Of a stretch of 64,000 nt of DNA, positions 54,518 through 63,936 are shown in pieces. The stretch is taken from assembly GCA_046594885.1 (NCBI GenBank), contig JBKJRD010000020.1:56356-120355 (forward strand), in the 5' to 3' direction. The translations under genes and the position numbers were made by a program. The stretch's first letter is position 1. Every line of letters begins with the position of its first letter. Source of the stretch: Methylotenera_A sp046594885. Its GTDB lineage: Bacteria; Pseudomonadota; Gammaproteobacteria; Burkholderiales; Methylophilaceae. The notes below the pieces were generated by a model that was not told the origin of the DNA, made no database searches, and was given only the letters and a program-made list of their open reading frames with translations.

Positions 54518-55687
54518 TTGAGCCACAGCCTGCACGCTAATCTTTCCCGTTTTTACTTTATTTATTACTTCTTCGTGGGCGCGTTTGTGCCTTATTGGGG
54601 TTTATATTTACAGTCAGAACAATTCTCAGCCGCCGATATTGGTATTTTAATGTCGTTATTTCAAATTAGCCGTATTTTTGCACCCAATTTTTGGGGCTGG
54701 CTGGCAGACCATACTGGTAAACGTGTGACGTGGATAAAACTCACCGCATTTTTGGGGCTTTGTGGTTTTGTGGCGGTATTTTGGGCGCATAGTTTCTTTT
54801 GGTTATTTTTTGTCATGGCATCCTTAAGTCTATTCACCAGTTCCACTTTGCCACTGTCAGAATCGTTAACGTTGGCACATTTAGCCACAACCAATGGCCA
54901 TTACAGCCGTATTCGCATGTGGGGTTCGCTGGGTTTTATTGTCGCCGCCGTGATATTAGGTTTTTTGATTGATGCCTATGGCATTAAAAGTTTATTGTGG
55001 TTTTTATTGGCCGTACAAATTGTGTTATTTGCACTCACTTTTAAATTACCAGAGGCGATTATTGCGCCACACGCGCAGGATGATTTTTCGGTTTGGCAGA
55101 TTATCAAGCAACCGCCAGTGATCGCTCTACTGCTTGGTTGTTCATTAATGGTCACCGCACATGGCGTGCTGTATAACTTTTACTCTATCTATTTGGCAGA
55201 ACACGGCTACAGCAAAGGCATGATTGGCTTGTTATGGGCGGTTGGCGTGATATGTGAAATTGTGATTTTTATGCTGATGCCTAAGTTAATGCAGCGTTTT
55301 AGCTTAAAAAATATTTTACTCATAAGCCTTATGTTGGCGGTAATCCGATTTAGCATGATAGGCGTTGCAGTAGATAACTTAGTGTTGTTAATCATTGCAC
55401 AAAGCTTGCACGCAGCCACTTTTGGCAGTTTTCATGCAGCCTCAATAGAGGTGATTACGCAATTTTTTAATGGTCGGCATCAAGCAAAAGGCCAAGCCAT
55501 TTATAACAGTGTGGCTTATGGTGTAGGCGGAACGGTGGGCGGACTGGCTGGCGGATATGCCTTGCAATTTTTAGGTGGTGAGCATACATTCCTATTGGCG
55601 GCGATGTTTCCGCTAGCAGGTTTTATCGTGATCGCTGGGGGATTAAAATTGGCAAAAACACACGCACGTGCTGGCCTGTTTGGGTAG
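54518..55687 (+). CDS. MFS transporter (MFS_1_like / HcaT-like)
   Basis: TTG 54518 (SHSLHANLSRFYF) with AGAG 8 bases upstream is the likely start; a GTG at 54488 is an alternative. About 390 residues form 12 predicted membrane helices, with the loop-2 motif WGWLADHTGKR. The family includes phenylpropionate and nucleoside proton symporters. The substrate is unknown. Confidence 0.87.
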   Translation: MSHSLHANLSRFYFIYYFFVGAFVPYWGLYLQSEQFSAADIGILMSLFQISRIFAPNFWGWLADHTGKRVTWIKLTAFLGLCGFVAVFWAHSFFWLFFVMASLSLFTSSTLPLSESLTLAHLATTNGHYSRIRMWGSLGFIVAAVILGFLIDAYGIKSLLWFLLAVQIVLFALTFKLPEAIIAPHAQDDFSVWQIIKQPPVIALLLGCSLMVTAHGVLYNFYSIYLAEHGYSKGMIGLLWAVGVICEIVIFMLMPKLMQRFSLKNILLISLMLAVIRFSMIGVAVDNLVLLIIAQSLHAATFGSFHAASIEVITQFFNGRHQAKGQAIYNSVAYGVGGTVGGLAGGYALQFLGGEHTFLLAAMFPLAGFIVIAGGLKLAKTHARAGLFG

Positions 55688-55704
55688 AAAATTGAAGGAA
55701 TATA

Positions 55705-56397
55705 ATGGTTAAGTTAACGATATTTAGATGGCCAAAATGGCAATTATTCAAATGGCCAATAAATGTGCTGCTGGTTTTAATTTCAAGCTTATTTTGCATT
55801 AGCGTATCGGCTAATACGCAAGTGAATGTGGTTGGATTATTTATCAACAAAGCCTTAATTACGATTAACGGCGGCGCGCCACAAGGTTTAAGTGCAGGGC
55901 AAACTAAAAATGGGGTTAAGCTGATTTCGGCGACCAGTGAATCGGCCACTTTTGAAATTGAAGGTAAACGCCAAGTGCTTAAAATGGGGCAGGCCGCATC
56001 GGTTGCTAATAGCGGCCCTGAAGTGAATTCGCCGGTGAGTTTATACGCAGATAGTCGCGGGCATTTTTATGGCAATTTACATATTAATGGCGCATCGCTT
56101 AAATATGTTGTCGATACAGGCGCGACATCGGTTGCCATGAATAGTGGCGACGCAAAATTTGCCAAAATTGATTATGCTAATGGCGAAAAAGTCACACTTT
56201 CTACCGCAAATGGCGAGGTAGGCGCTTTTTTAGTTAAGCTCAATACGCTCAAAATTGGCACTATTGTTTTAAATAATGTAGATGCCGTGATTCAAGAAGG
56301 CGGCTCGCCACCCTATGTTTTATTGGGCATGTCGGCTTTGAATCGGGTTGAAATGAAACGTGATAATTCGATTATGACCTTAACTAAAAAATATTAA
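55705..56397 (+). CDS. Retropepsin-like aspartic protease (clan AA, TIGR02281-like)
   Basis: The 230-residue protein has a signal/anchor helix at about 18-36. The single protease motif is VVDTGATSVAM with catalytic Asp137, followed by VLLGMSALNR near 213, typical of bacterial retropepsin-like proteins acting as dimers. AAGGA precedes the ATG. The start codon forms the ATGGTTAAGT word (MVK). Probably periplasmic; substrate unknown. Confidence 0.88.
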   Translation: MVKLTIFRWPKWQLFKWPINVLLVLISSLFCISVSANTQVNVVGLFINKALITINGGAPQGLSAGQTKNGVKLISATSESATFEIEGKRQVLKMGQAASVANSGPEVNSPVSLYADSRGHFYGNLHINGASLKYVVDTGATSVAMNSGDAKFAKIDYANGEKVTLSTANGEVGAFLVKLNTLKIGTIVLNNVDAVIQEGGSPPYVLLGMSALNRVEMKRDNSIMTLTKKY

Positions 56398-56425
56398 CCA
56401 ATAAACTTAACACTATAAAACCAGT

Positions 56426-56455
56426 AAAAAACGGGCAATTAAGCCCGTTTTTTTA
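56426..56455. terminator. Rho-independent terminator
   Basis: AAAAAACGGGC, loop AATTAA, GCCCGTTTTTTT: strong stem with T-runs on both strands, shared by the retropepsin gene and folE2. Confidence 0.95.
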
Positions 56456-56469
56456 TCATTACTGAAAGC

Positions 56470-57285
56470 CTACTTCATTCTTTTATCGTTCTCAATCAAA
56501 GCATAAGCGCTGTGATTATGGATACTTTCAAAATTTTCTGATTCCACCACAAATTTATCAATGCGTTTTTCGTTGTTTAGTTGCGTGGCCACATCGCGCA
56601 CCATATCTTCCACAAATTTAGGGTTATCGTAGGCGCGTTCGGTGACAAATTTTTCATCTGGGCGTTTGAGCAAACCATACAATTCGCAAGAGGCTTGTTT
56701 TTCAACTAAGCTAATAATATCTTCAATCCAAATAAAGTCGTTAATCAGTGCGGTGACGGTGACATGACTGCGTTGATTGTGCGCGCCGTAATCGGCTATT
56801 TTTTTGCTGCATGGGCAAAGGCTGGTTACAGGCACTAGCACTTTAACGGTGATATCAAATTTGCCGTGATTAATTTCGCCAATAAAAGTGACATCGTAAT
56901 CGAGCAAGCTTTTTACGCCAGAAATAGGTGCAGATTTATTCACAAAATACGGGAAACGCATCTCCACATAGCCAGAATCTGCTTCAAGCCTTTGCACCAT
57001 TTCGCGTAGAATTGATTCGAATGATTCAATCGAAATAGCCCGTTCGTTTGTGTTAAGAATCTCCACAAAACGCGACATGTGCGTGCCTTTAAAGTTGTGC
57101 GGTAAATGCACATACATATCAAATACCGCAACGGTATTTTGTTCGCCGCCGCTTTTGTCTTTAACAACGACAGGGTGACGAATCGATTTAATACCCACTT
57201 TGTTGATATCTAAGTGGCGCACATCATGCAAATTTTGCGTATCTTCGATGCTGGTGCTGGCAACGTCTGGTAAAGGTAAATTCAT
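56470..57285 (-). CDS. folE2: GTP cyclohydrolase FolE2 (type IB)
   Basis: The 271 residues carry the FolE2 motif SLCPCSKKI with Cys157 and Cys159, MSRFVEILN and RSHVTVTALI. First step of folate synthesis by the metal-flexible enzyme that replaces zinc-dependent FolE. No Zur box could be identified upstream. Confidence 0.96.
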   Translation of the reverse strand: MNLPLPDVASTSIEDTQNLHDVRHLDINKVGIKSIRHPVVVKDKSGGEQNTVAVFDMYVHLPHNFKGTHMSRFVEILNTNERAISIESFESILREMVQRLEADSGYVEMRFPYFVNKSAPISGVKSLLDYDVTFIGEINHGKFDITVKVLVPVTSLCPCSKKIADYGAHNQRSHVTVTALINDFIWIEDIISLVEKQASCELYGLLKRPDEKFVTERAYDNPKFVEDMVRDVATQLNNEKRIDKFVVESENFESIHNHSAYALIENDKRMK

Positions 57286-57439
57286 TGTTTAGTGACACTC
57301 CAAATAGGCGCAACGCTAAAATTAATTTAACGTCCAGTTTACTCGCTTGCGCAAATGAATAAACTATTTTTATTACAAATGATAAGTTTGATATTGAGAT
57401 GAAATACTTGAAATCAATAGTCTTTAAGTAACATAAGGC

Positions 57440-59317
57440 TTAATTTTTAGTATTTAGTTTCAATTCAACGGCATGAATAATGCCAGCGGCATCTAAGCCA
57501 CATTCTGCTAGCATGGTTTCATGCACACCATGCTCAATAAACGTGTCTGGCAAGCCTAAGCACAATGCGGGGGTTGCCAAGTTAAACGTTTGCATTGCCT
57601 CTAAAACTGCGGCGCCTGCACCGCCCATCAGTGCATTTTCTTCTACGGTCACAATTAAATCGTGTGTGTTGGCCAATTGCGCAATCAAGGCGGTATCAAG
57701 CGGTTTTACAAAACGCATATTAGCAACCGTTGCATTTAATGTTTCTGCTGCTTGTAAGCTGGCACTTAACATGCTGCCAAAGCTTAAAATAGCCACTTTG
57801 CTATTGGCGCCAGTATCAGAATTAAGCCTTATTTGATGCACAATTTCACCTTGACCAATTGGCAAAGTGTTCAGTGTGGCATCAATCGTTTTATTTGGCC
57901 CCGCCCCGCGCGGGTAGCGCACAGCCGCTACGCCATTATAATCATAGCCAGTGGTGAGCATTTGGCGGCATTCATTCTCATCGCTTGGCGCCATAATGAT
58001 GATATTGGGAATACAACGCAAAAAGCTTAAATCAAACGTGCCTGCATGCGTTGGGCCATCGGCACCAACCAAACCGGCGCGGTCAATGGCAAACAATACA
58101 TTTAAATTTTGAATGGCAATATCGTGAATCAGCTGATCATAAGCGCGTTGCAAAAAGGTACTATAAATTGCAATAACGGGTTTAAGTCCATCGCAAGCCA
58201 AGCCAGCAGCAAAAGTTAACGCATGTTGTTCTGCAATGCCCACATCAAAATAGCGATTTGGGTATTTTTCGGCAAAAGCATTTAAGCCACTACCATCGCA
58301 CATGGCAGGTGTAATGGCCACCAATTGACTATCTGTATCGGCCATATCAACCAACCAATCACCAAATACTTGGGTGTAGGTTTTTGCATGAGAGCTACTG
58401 CTTGAAACGCCGTTGCAAGGGTCGAACTTGCTTACGCCATGATATTTATTCGGGTCAACTTCAGCGGGTTCAAAACCTTTGCCTTTTTGCGTCACAATAT
58501 GCAAAAATTGCATGCCTTTAAGTTCGCGAATATTGCTTAAGGTATCTAGCAATACAGGTAAATCGTGGCCATCAATCGGGCCAATATAGTTAAAGCCAAA
58601 CTCTTCAAATAGTGTGCCTGGCGTCACCATGCCTTTAGCGTGCTCTTCGGCGCGTTTGGCAAACTCTTTCACGTTCGGCATCACATCTAATACTTTTTTA
58701 CCGCTGCGGCGCACTTTATCGTAAAAGCGGCCTGACAATAATCGCGCCAGATAGTTATTTAATGCGCCCACGTTGTTAGAAATGCTCATGTCGTTATCGT
58801 TAAGGATCACCAATAAATTAGCATCCATATCGCCAGCGTTGTTCAATGCTTCAAACGCCATGCCCGCTGTCATGGCGCCGTCGCCAATAATCGCGACGCT
58901 GCGTCTATCCAAGCCAGCTTGCCGTGCCGCAATCGCCATGCCTAAAGCAGCCGAAATTGAGGTACTAGAATGACCCGTGCCAAAAGTGTCATACGGGCTT
59001 TCGCATCGGCGTGGAAAGCCAGCAATGCCATTGGGTTTACGCAGGCTTGCCATTGCTTCGCGCCGACCTGTGAGTATTTTGTGCGGATAGGTTTGATGGC
59101 CGACATCCCACACTAAGCGGTCGTCTGGTGTATTAAATACATAGTGCAGCGCGATGGTGAGCTCAACAACGCCCAAATTAGAGGCTAAATGACCGCCAGT
59201 TTTAGCGACACTTTCAATTAAAAATGTACGCAGTTGGCTGGCTAAAATAGCCAATTCATCGCGATTAAGCTTACGTAAATCTGCTGGAGATTGAATCGAA
59301 TTTAACAAACTTAACAT
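57440..59317 (-). CDS. dxs: 1-deoxy-D-xylulose-5-phosphate synthase
   Basis: The 625 residues match the family length. Motifs: HLASNLGVVELTIALHYVF near 42-60, GHQTYPHKILTGR, GDGAMTAGMAFEALN for thiamine diphosphate and EQHALTFAAGLA in the second domain. First step of the non-mevalonate isoprenoid pathway. It lies 24 bases after ispA. Confidence 0.98.
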   Translation of the reverse strand: MLSLLNSIQSPADLRKLNRDELAILASQLRTFLIESVAKTGGHLASNLGVVELTIALHYVFNTPDDRLVWDVGHQTYPHKILTGRREAMASLRKPNGIAGFPRRCESPYDTFGTGHSSTSISAALGMAIAARQAGLDRRSVAIIGDGAMTAGMAFEALNNAGDMDANLLVILNDNDMSISNNVGALNNYLARLLSGRFYDKVRRSGKKVLDVMPNVKEFAKRAEEHAKGMVTPGTLFEEFGFNYIGPIDGHDLPVLLDTLSNIRELKGMQFLHIVTQKGKGFEPAEVDPNKYHGVSKFDPCNGVSSSSSHAKTYTQVFGDWLVDMADTDSQLVAITPAMCDGSGLNAFAEKYPNRYFDVGIAEQHALTFAAGLACDGLKPVIAIYSTFLQRAYDQLIHDIAIQNLNVLFAIDRAGLVGADGPTHAGTFDLSFLRCIPNIIIMAPSDENECRQMLTTGYDYNGVAAVRYPRGAGPNKTIDATLNTLPIGQGEIVHQIRLNSDTGANSKVAILSFGSMLSASLQAAETLNATVANMRFVKPLDTALIAQLANTHDLIVTVEENALMGGAGAAVLEAMQTFNLATPALCLGLPDTFIEHGVHETMLAECGLDAAGIIHAVELKLNTKN

Positions 59318-59341
59318 ACGAATATGATGAATAATGCGCGA

Positions 59342-60256
59342 TTAAAAACTGCGATGTGTGATGAAATCAGCCAGTTGGCGCAAATAATCTGCCTCACGAC
59401 CATAATAGGATAAAGCCGCCATGGCGTTTGCGTGCAGCTCACTTGCCAATTGCTTGGCGGCAGATAAGCCTAAAATCGTCACGTAAGTAGATTTATTGTA
59501 ACGCGCATCTTTTCCTGCTGTTTTGCCTAAAGTTTGCGTATCTGCTTCAGCGTCCAAAATGTCATCTACCACCTGAAAAGCCAAGCCAATCGATTTAGCA
59601 AAATGATCGACCGCTTTTAATTTATCTTCCTGCGGGGTTTCAGCACTATAAGCGCCCAACAAAGCAGCCGCACGAATCAGCGCACCGGTTTTATGAATAT
59701 GCATGTGTTCCAACTCTTCACGCGTGAGTGGAATGCCAATACTTTCCAAATCAATGGCTTGCCCGCCCGCCATGCCGCGTGAGCCACTTGCCAAAGCCAG
59801 CATATGCAACATTTGTAGTTTTTGTGTGGCATTTTTAAGATATTTATCTTGCGAAATCAGTTGAAACGCCAAGCTTTGTAGTGCATCGCCAACCAGCAAC
59901 GCTACTGCCGCACCATATTTTTTATGGGTTGAAGGTTTGCCGCGACGCAATTCATCGTCATCCATACAAGGCATATCATCATGCACCAGAGAAAACGCGT
60001 GAATGAGCTCAACTGATGCAGCTGGTAAATCGATAGCGGCTAATTTTGCGCCACAAAACTCACCTGCGGCATAAGCCAGCAACGCGCGAACACGTTTGCC
60101 GCCATCTAAAACTGAGTAACGCATGGCTTCATGCAGTTTTGCAGGCGCCATAGCAACGCTGGGCATGTGCTTGTCGAGTACATTTTCCATGCGCACTTGC
60201 AAGCTACTAGCCCACAAATTGAATGATTCTTTTTGATCTAGATTAAGTTCACTCAT
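59342..60256 (-). CDS. ispA: Farnesyl diphosphate synthase
   Basis: ATG 60256 (MSELNLDQKE) is the preferred start; ATG 60271 would add MGCCP. The approximately 304 residues contain GGKRVRALL, the first Asp-rich motif DDMPCMDDDELRRG and the second DDILD. It builds C15 diphosphate for ubiquinone and undecaprenol. Middle gene of xseB-ispA-dxs. Confidence 0.95.
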   Translation of the reverse strand: MSELNLDQKESFNLWASSLQVRMENVLDKHMPSVAMAPAKLHEAMRYSVLDGGKRVRALLAYAAGEFCGAKLAAIDLPAASVELIHAFSLVHDDMPCMDDDELRRGKPSTHKKYGAAVALLVGDALQSLAFQLISQDKYLKNATQKLQMLHMLALASGSRGMAGGQAIDLESIGIPLTREELEHMHIHKTGALIRAAALLGAYSAETPQEDKLKAVDHFAKSIGLAFQVVDDILDAEADTQTLGKTAGKDARYNKSTYVTILGLSAAKQLASELHANAMAALSYYGREADYLRQLADFITHRSF

Positions 60257-60292
60257 TGGGCAACAGCCCATGTTTTTTGCAAGAAATGAAGA

Positions 60293-60571
60293 TTATGCAT
60301 TATCGGGGTTGTGTCCAATTAATTTGCCAGCATCGGTTAATATTTGCACTTGCTGCTCAACCTGATTTAAGCTGGTTTGGCATATTTGTAGCAACTGTGC
60401 GCCGCGTTTGTAGGCATTAAAAGATTCGTCCAACGCTAAATTGCCCATTTCCATTTGGTTGACAATCGCTTCTAGCTCAGCCAGCGCTTGTTCATAAGTT
60501 AAGTCAATATCATCAATATCGATAATGTTCGATTTGACGGAACTGGCAGGAGATTTTTTGGGTGAAGTCAT
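60293..60571 (-). CDS. xseB: Exodeoxyribonuclease VII small subunit
   Basis: The 92 residues contain TYEQALAELEAIVNQMEMG and LALDESFNAYKRGAQLL, the XseB helical hairpin. Partner XseA is not in the window. The N-terminal 20 residues are Lys/Ser-rich and extra. Confidence 0.95.
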   Translation of the reverse strand: MTSPKKSPASSVKSNIIDIDDIDLTYEQALAELEAIVNQMEMGNLALDESFNAYKRGAQLLQICQTSLNQVEQQVQILTDAGKLIGHNPDNA

Positions 60572-60715
60572 TAATAACAGTGTTTTCTTTAATATTACTG
60601 TTTGTATCTATTTTGTATTTATAGTTTTATGTATCGATTTTAACAAAACTAAAGCATGTTGCGGATTTAAATAGTGATTTTTCGCGCTTTAAGCTGCAAA
60701 TAACTCATCAATTAC

Positions 60716-61372
60716 TTAACCATTCAACACACGCAATAAAAATTGTTTAATATCTTCAATCTCTTCTGCACAAACAGCATGCGCCATTGCGTATTCGTGC
60801 CAGTTTACGGCGTAATTTTCTGCTTGTAACAGGTTGAATGATAATCGACAGGTTGACATGGTAATCACCGTATCATCGCTGCCATGCGCCATCAATATAG
60901 GCGTTTGTTGATTCGCCATACTTTTTTGCGTCGTTAATTCAGCGCTTAATGGCAAATAAGTTGAAAGCGCAATAACCCCAGCAAGCGTTTGCTGGTATCG
61001 AAGTGCCGTGTGCAGTGCAATCGCGCCGCCTTGCGAAAAACCGGCTAATACGATGCGATTTGCTGGCACGCCACGGTTGATTTCTTGCGCAATCAAGGCT
61101 TCAATTTGCAACTGACTCTCTCGGATACCGATGGCATCTTCGCGGCTATTCGGCGTTAATGCTTCAATATCGTACCAAGCGCGCATCTCAAAGCCGTTAT
61201 TGAGTGTGACTTTTCGGTAAGGCGCATGCGGCAAAATAAAACGTATATTGGGCAAATCTAGCATTTTGACTACAGGCACAAAATCATTACCGTCTGCGCC
61301 TAATCCGTGCAGCCAAATCACACTGGCATTAACGGTTTGCGATGTAACTATTTCTATTGGACATTCAGTCAT
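60716..61372 (-). CDS. Carboxylesterase / phospholipase family hydrolase
   Basis: This 218-residue alpha/beta hydrolase has LHGLGADGNDF at 21-31, nucleophile Ser113 in GFSQGG, an acid in GSDDTVI (about 166) and His198 in AHAVC. It is of the same family as the P. fluorescens carboxylesterase and YpfH. No signal peptide. The stop codon is part of an ATGGTTAAGT copy. Confidence 0.92.
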   Translation of the reverse strand: MTECPIEIVTSQTVNASVIWLHGLGADGNDFVPVVKMLDLPNIRFILPHAPYRKVTLNNGFEMRAWYDIEALTPNSREDAIGIRESQLQIEALIAQEINRGVPANRIVLAGFSQGGAIALHTALRYQQTLAGVIALSTYLPLSAELTTQKSMANQQTPILMAHGSDDTVITMSTCRLSFNLLQAENYAVNWHEYAMAHAVCAEEIEDIKQFLLRVLNG

Positions 61373-61678
61373 TTTATCATCATCAATTTTATGTTTAACC
61401 TATGAGTTTTAAAGCATTGTTGGCCGATTTATTGCTATTAAGTATTTTAACAGCACTTAACCTGCACAATCACCGCAATAATGCATGAATTTTTGACAGC
61501 TTTGACGCAAAACATACACAATAATTGTAAAATGTTATTACTTGGATATGCGCCGCTATACGTCAATTACAAGCGCATTAAAGCTTAACAAAAAATGCTG
61601 ATGAAATAATGGTTAAGTTGAATTTAAAGCTTACAAGGCTTTGTATAAACAGCGACGTATAGGACGAATGTAAATAAA
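61373..61678. other. 306-bp divergent intergenic region
   Basis: It holds the upstream regions of the esterase and the phosphodiesterase gene, two GTTAAGT-type words (ACTTAACC 61455-61462; GGTTAAGT 61611-61618) and a TTAAGT...ACTTAA inverted pair (about 61439-61460). No small gene or RNA could be supported. Confidence 0.6.
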
Positions 61679-62443
61679 ATGCAAATTAAAATACTGGGTT
61701 GCAGCGGTGGCATTGGTGGCAATATGCGCACCACTTCTATGTTGGTAGATGACGATGTGCTTATTGATGCAGGCACTGGCGTGGGCGATTTATCGCTGGA
61801 TGCTTTGTTAAAAATCGACCATATTTTTGTCACGCATTCGCATCTTGATCACATTGCCTCACTTCCGTTGTTGTTAGATACCGTGATGGGTTTGCGCACA
61901 CAACCTGTTACCGTGCATGCCACGCTTGAAGTGATTAATATCTTAAAACAACATATTTTTAACTGGTTAATTTGGCCTAATTTTAATTCAATCCCTAATT
62001 CAGACGCACCGTTTTTGCGATACAACGAAATCTGTGTAGGTGAGGGCGTAACGGTTAAAGGTAAAACGATTACTGCCGTGCCCGCCAATCATGTTGTCCC
62101 TGCGGTCGGCTATCAAATTGATAATGGTTTAAACAGCTTGCTATTTACCGGTGATACCGCAGGCGGCGCTGCTTTTTGGCACGTCGTTAATCAGATTAAC
62201 AACTTAAAAGTGCTGATTATTGAAACGGCATTTAGCAATGCAGAGGCTGAGCTGGCCGTGCTTTCTAAACATTTGTGCCCAGCAACGTTGGCCGATGAAT
62301 TAGTGCAAATGCACAACCAAGCAGCGGTTTATATTACGCATTTAAAACCGGGCGAAGATATTATTATTATGCAAGAAATTGCAGCCAACCCCATCACGCA
62401 ACACTGCAAAGCCTTGCAGCAACAACAGATATTTCATCTTTAA
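61679..62443 (+). CDS. Class II 3',5'-cyclic-nucleotide phosphodiesterase (MBL fold)
   Basis: This 254-residue metallo-beta-lactamase-fold protein has THSHLDH at 52-58, an early GCSGGIGGNMRTTS typical of class II (PDE1/CpdP-like) enzymes, FTGDTAGG near 151 and a late THLKPG. AGGACGA lies upstream of the ATG. It would hydrolyse cAMP or cGMP. Seven bases separate it from a cyclic-nucleotide-binding protein gene. Confidence 0.87.
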   Translation: MQIKILGCSGGIGGNMRTTSMLVDDDVLIDAGTGVGDLSLDALLKIDHIFVTHSHLDHIASLPLLLDTVMGLRTQPVTVHATLEVINILKQHIFNWLIWPNFNSIPNSDAPFLRYNEICVGEGVTVKGKTITAVPANHVVPAVGYQIDNGLNSLLFTGDTAGGAAFWHVVNQINNLKVLIIETAFSNAEAELAVLSKHLCPATLADELVQMHNQAAVYITHLKPGEDIIIMQEIAANPITQHCKALQQQQIFHL

Positions 62444-62450
62444 GTAAAGT

Positions 62451-63539
62451 ATGATGCAACCAGAAAATACACCAGCTAGCACCAACATTGATGTGAATGC
62501 GCTGCTTGGTTTTGAGCCAATTGCAAGGTTATCGCCCAATCGTTTACAAGAGCTGGCGTCCCTTTGTATTGTAGAGCAAGTGAGCAAAGATTTAGACCCC
62601 ACACGCATGAATATTGATAGTCAAGCCTTGTATCTACTGAAGGGTGATTTAGGTATTCGCTACCAAAATGGCAATAAACTGATTTTGCGCGCAGGCACCA
62701 GTGCAGCCAAACACCCAATAAATACGCAGCGCTTAAAAATTAAAGATACCATTGCATTAACACCATTAGAAATTGTGCGTATTGATTTAGATTTGCTAGA
62801 TATTATGATGACTTGGGATCAGTTATCAGGTTATCCGCCTGCGCAAACTAAGCCACAAACCAATGTCGCACAACATAATTGGCAAAAAGACGCAGGTAGC
62901 TTTCATGCTTTTAAAATACACAATGGCATTTTTAATAAATTGCCACCCGCCAATATTGAAGCCATGTTTGCGCGAATGACCATGGTCAATGTGGAAGCCA
63001 ACCGAACCATTATCACCCAAGGGCAAGAGGGCGATTATTATTACCTGATTCAACAAGGCACAGCAATAGTAAGCCGCATCACCGATATAAGCCAACCAGC
63101 CGTGATATTGGCAGAAATCACCATAGGCGCAGGTTTTGGCGAAGAAGCTTTAGCATCGGACAACAAACGCAATGCCACCGTAACCATGAAAACCAGCGGC
63201 CAATTATTGCGTTTGCAAAAACAAGATTTTATTGAATTATTAAAAGCGCCTATTGTAAATAGCATTAATAAGCTTGCGGCAGATGAAAAAGTAACCAGCG
63301 GCACCGCAGTGTGGATAGATGTGCGCTTTCCATCTGAATATAAACATGAGCATATTGAAGGCGCCATTAACGCGCCCTTGCACGAGCTACGCAATATTGC
63401 GGCTGAATTAGATAAAAGCAAAGATTACATTGTGTATTGCCAAACAGGCCGCCGCAGCAGCGCAGCAGCGTTTATTTTGGCGCAATGCGGGTTAAGTGCG
63501 GAAGTGTTAGCGGGTGGAACACGAAGTAGCATTTCCTGA
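62451..63539 (+). CDS. Cyclic-nucleotide-binding domain and rhodanese fusion protein
   Basis: The 362 residues have three parts. Residues 20-125 look like a degenerate cNMP-binding-type domain. Residues 160-272 are a cNMP-binding domain with an intact phosphate cassette (GFGEEAL with Glu231, then NKRNATV with Arg240). Residues 285-362 are a rhodanese domain with Cys330 in YCQTGRRSS. The rhodanese C-terminus is short. No membrane segment. The adjacent phosphodiesterase suggests a cyclic-nucleotide-controlled sulfur or redox function; this is inferred. Confidence 0.87.
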   Translation: MMQPENTPASTNIDVNALLGFEPIARLSPNRLQELASLCIVEQVSKDLDPTRMNIDSQALYLLKGDLGIRYQNGNKLILRAGTSAAKHPINTQRLKIKDTIALTPLEIVRIDLDLLDIMMTWDQLSGYPPAQTKPQTNVAQHNWQKDAGSFHAFKIHNGIFNKLPPANIEAMFARMTMVNVEANRTIITQGQEGDYYYLIQQGTAIVSRITDISQPAVILAEITIGAGFGEEALASDNKRNATVTMKTSGQLLRLQKQDFIELLKAPIVNSINKLAADEKVTSGTAVWIDVRFPSEYKHEHIEGAINAPLHELRNIAAELDKSKDYIVYCQTGRRSSAAAFILAQCGLSAEVLAGGTRSSIS

Positions 63540-63540
63540 A

Positions 63541-63936
63541 CTATTCAATGAACAACATACCAGCCATGTTCACTGCATTTTTGTCGAAAGTCATCACGCC
63601 AGTACATTTTGCATCATTAGCACTGCTCACAATTAAACAATCTGCGAAATCTGCATTAGACTTAGTATATTTATCTAGTGCTTGCGCAATAATCTGGGCA
63701 TTTTCCAGCAATATTTCGCTGGTACGTAAAAGCGTCTGTAAAATTGCAACGCATTCTGCTTTTGTGGCTTTATAACAACCTTGCATCACCCAAACAAGTT
63801 CAACTACAGATACCAACGTAACAAATCCAGGTGATTCTGCAGATAGCGATTCAATTAATTGCGTTGCTTGTTGAGATTGATTCACATCATCTTGCGCGAT
63901 ATAACGCACCAATACATTCGTATCTAAACCAATCAT
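63541..63936 (-). CDS. vapC: PIN-domain toxin (VapC-like)
   Basis: ATG 63936 gives 131 residues starting MIGLDTNVLVRY, with acidic residues of the PIN active site at Asp5, the Glu in SVVELVW and Asp in ADFADCLI. It overlaps the stop of an upstream short frame as TGATG, the usual antitoxin-toxin coupling. VapC toxins cut RNA, often tRNA or rRNA. A GTG one codon earlier is an alternative start. Confidence 0.88.
   Translation of the reverse strand: MIGLDTNVLVRYIAQDDVNQSQQATQLIESLSAESPGFVTLVSVVELVWVMQGCYKATKAECVAILQTLLRTSEILLENAQIIAQALDKYTKSNADFADCLIVSSANDAKCTGVMTFDKNAVNMAGMLFIE

Noticed and set aside
26948..57776. Additional TGTTAAGT / ACTTAACA copies as part of the uptake-like motif
   Set aside because: Many fall in the reading frame as Leu-Ser (TTA AGT) codon pairs after Val, so codon usage may explain them; they were not counted with GGTTAAGT.
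62451..62830. N-terminal part of the rhodanese fusion as a second functional cyclic-nucleotide site
   Set aside because: The glycine pattern and the conserved Glu/Arg of the phosphate cassette are missing; at most a degenerate domain.
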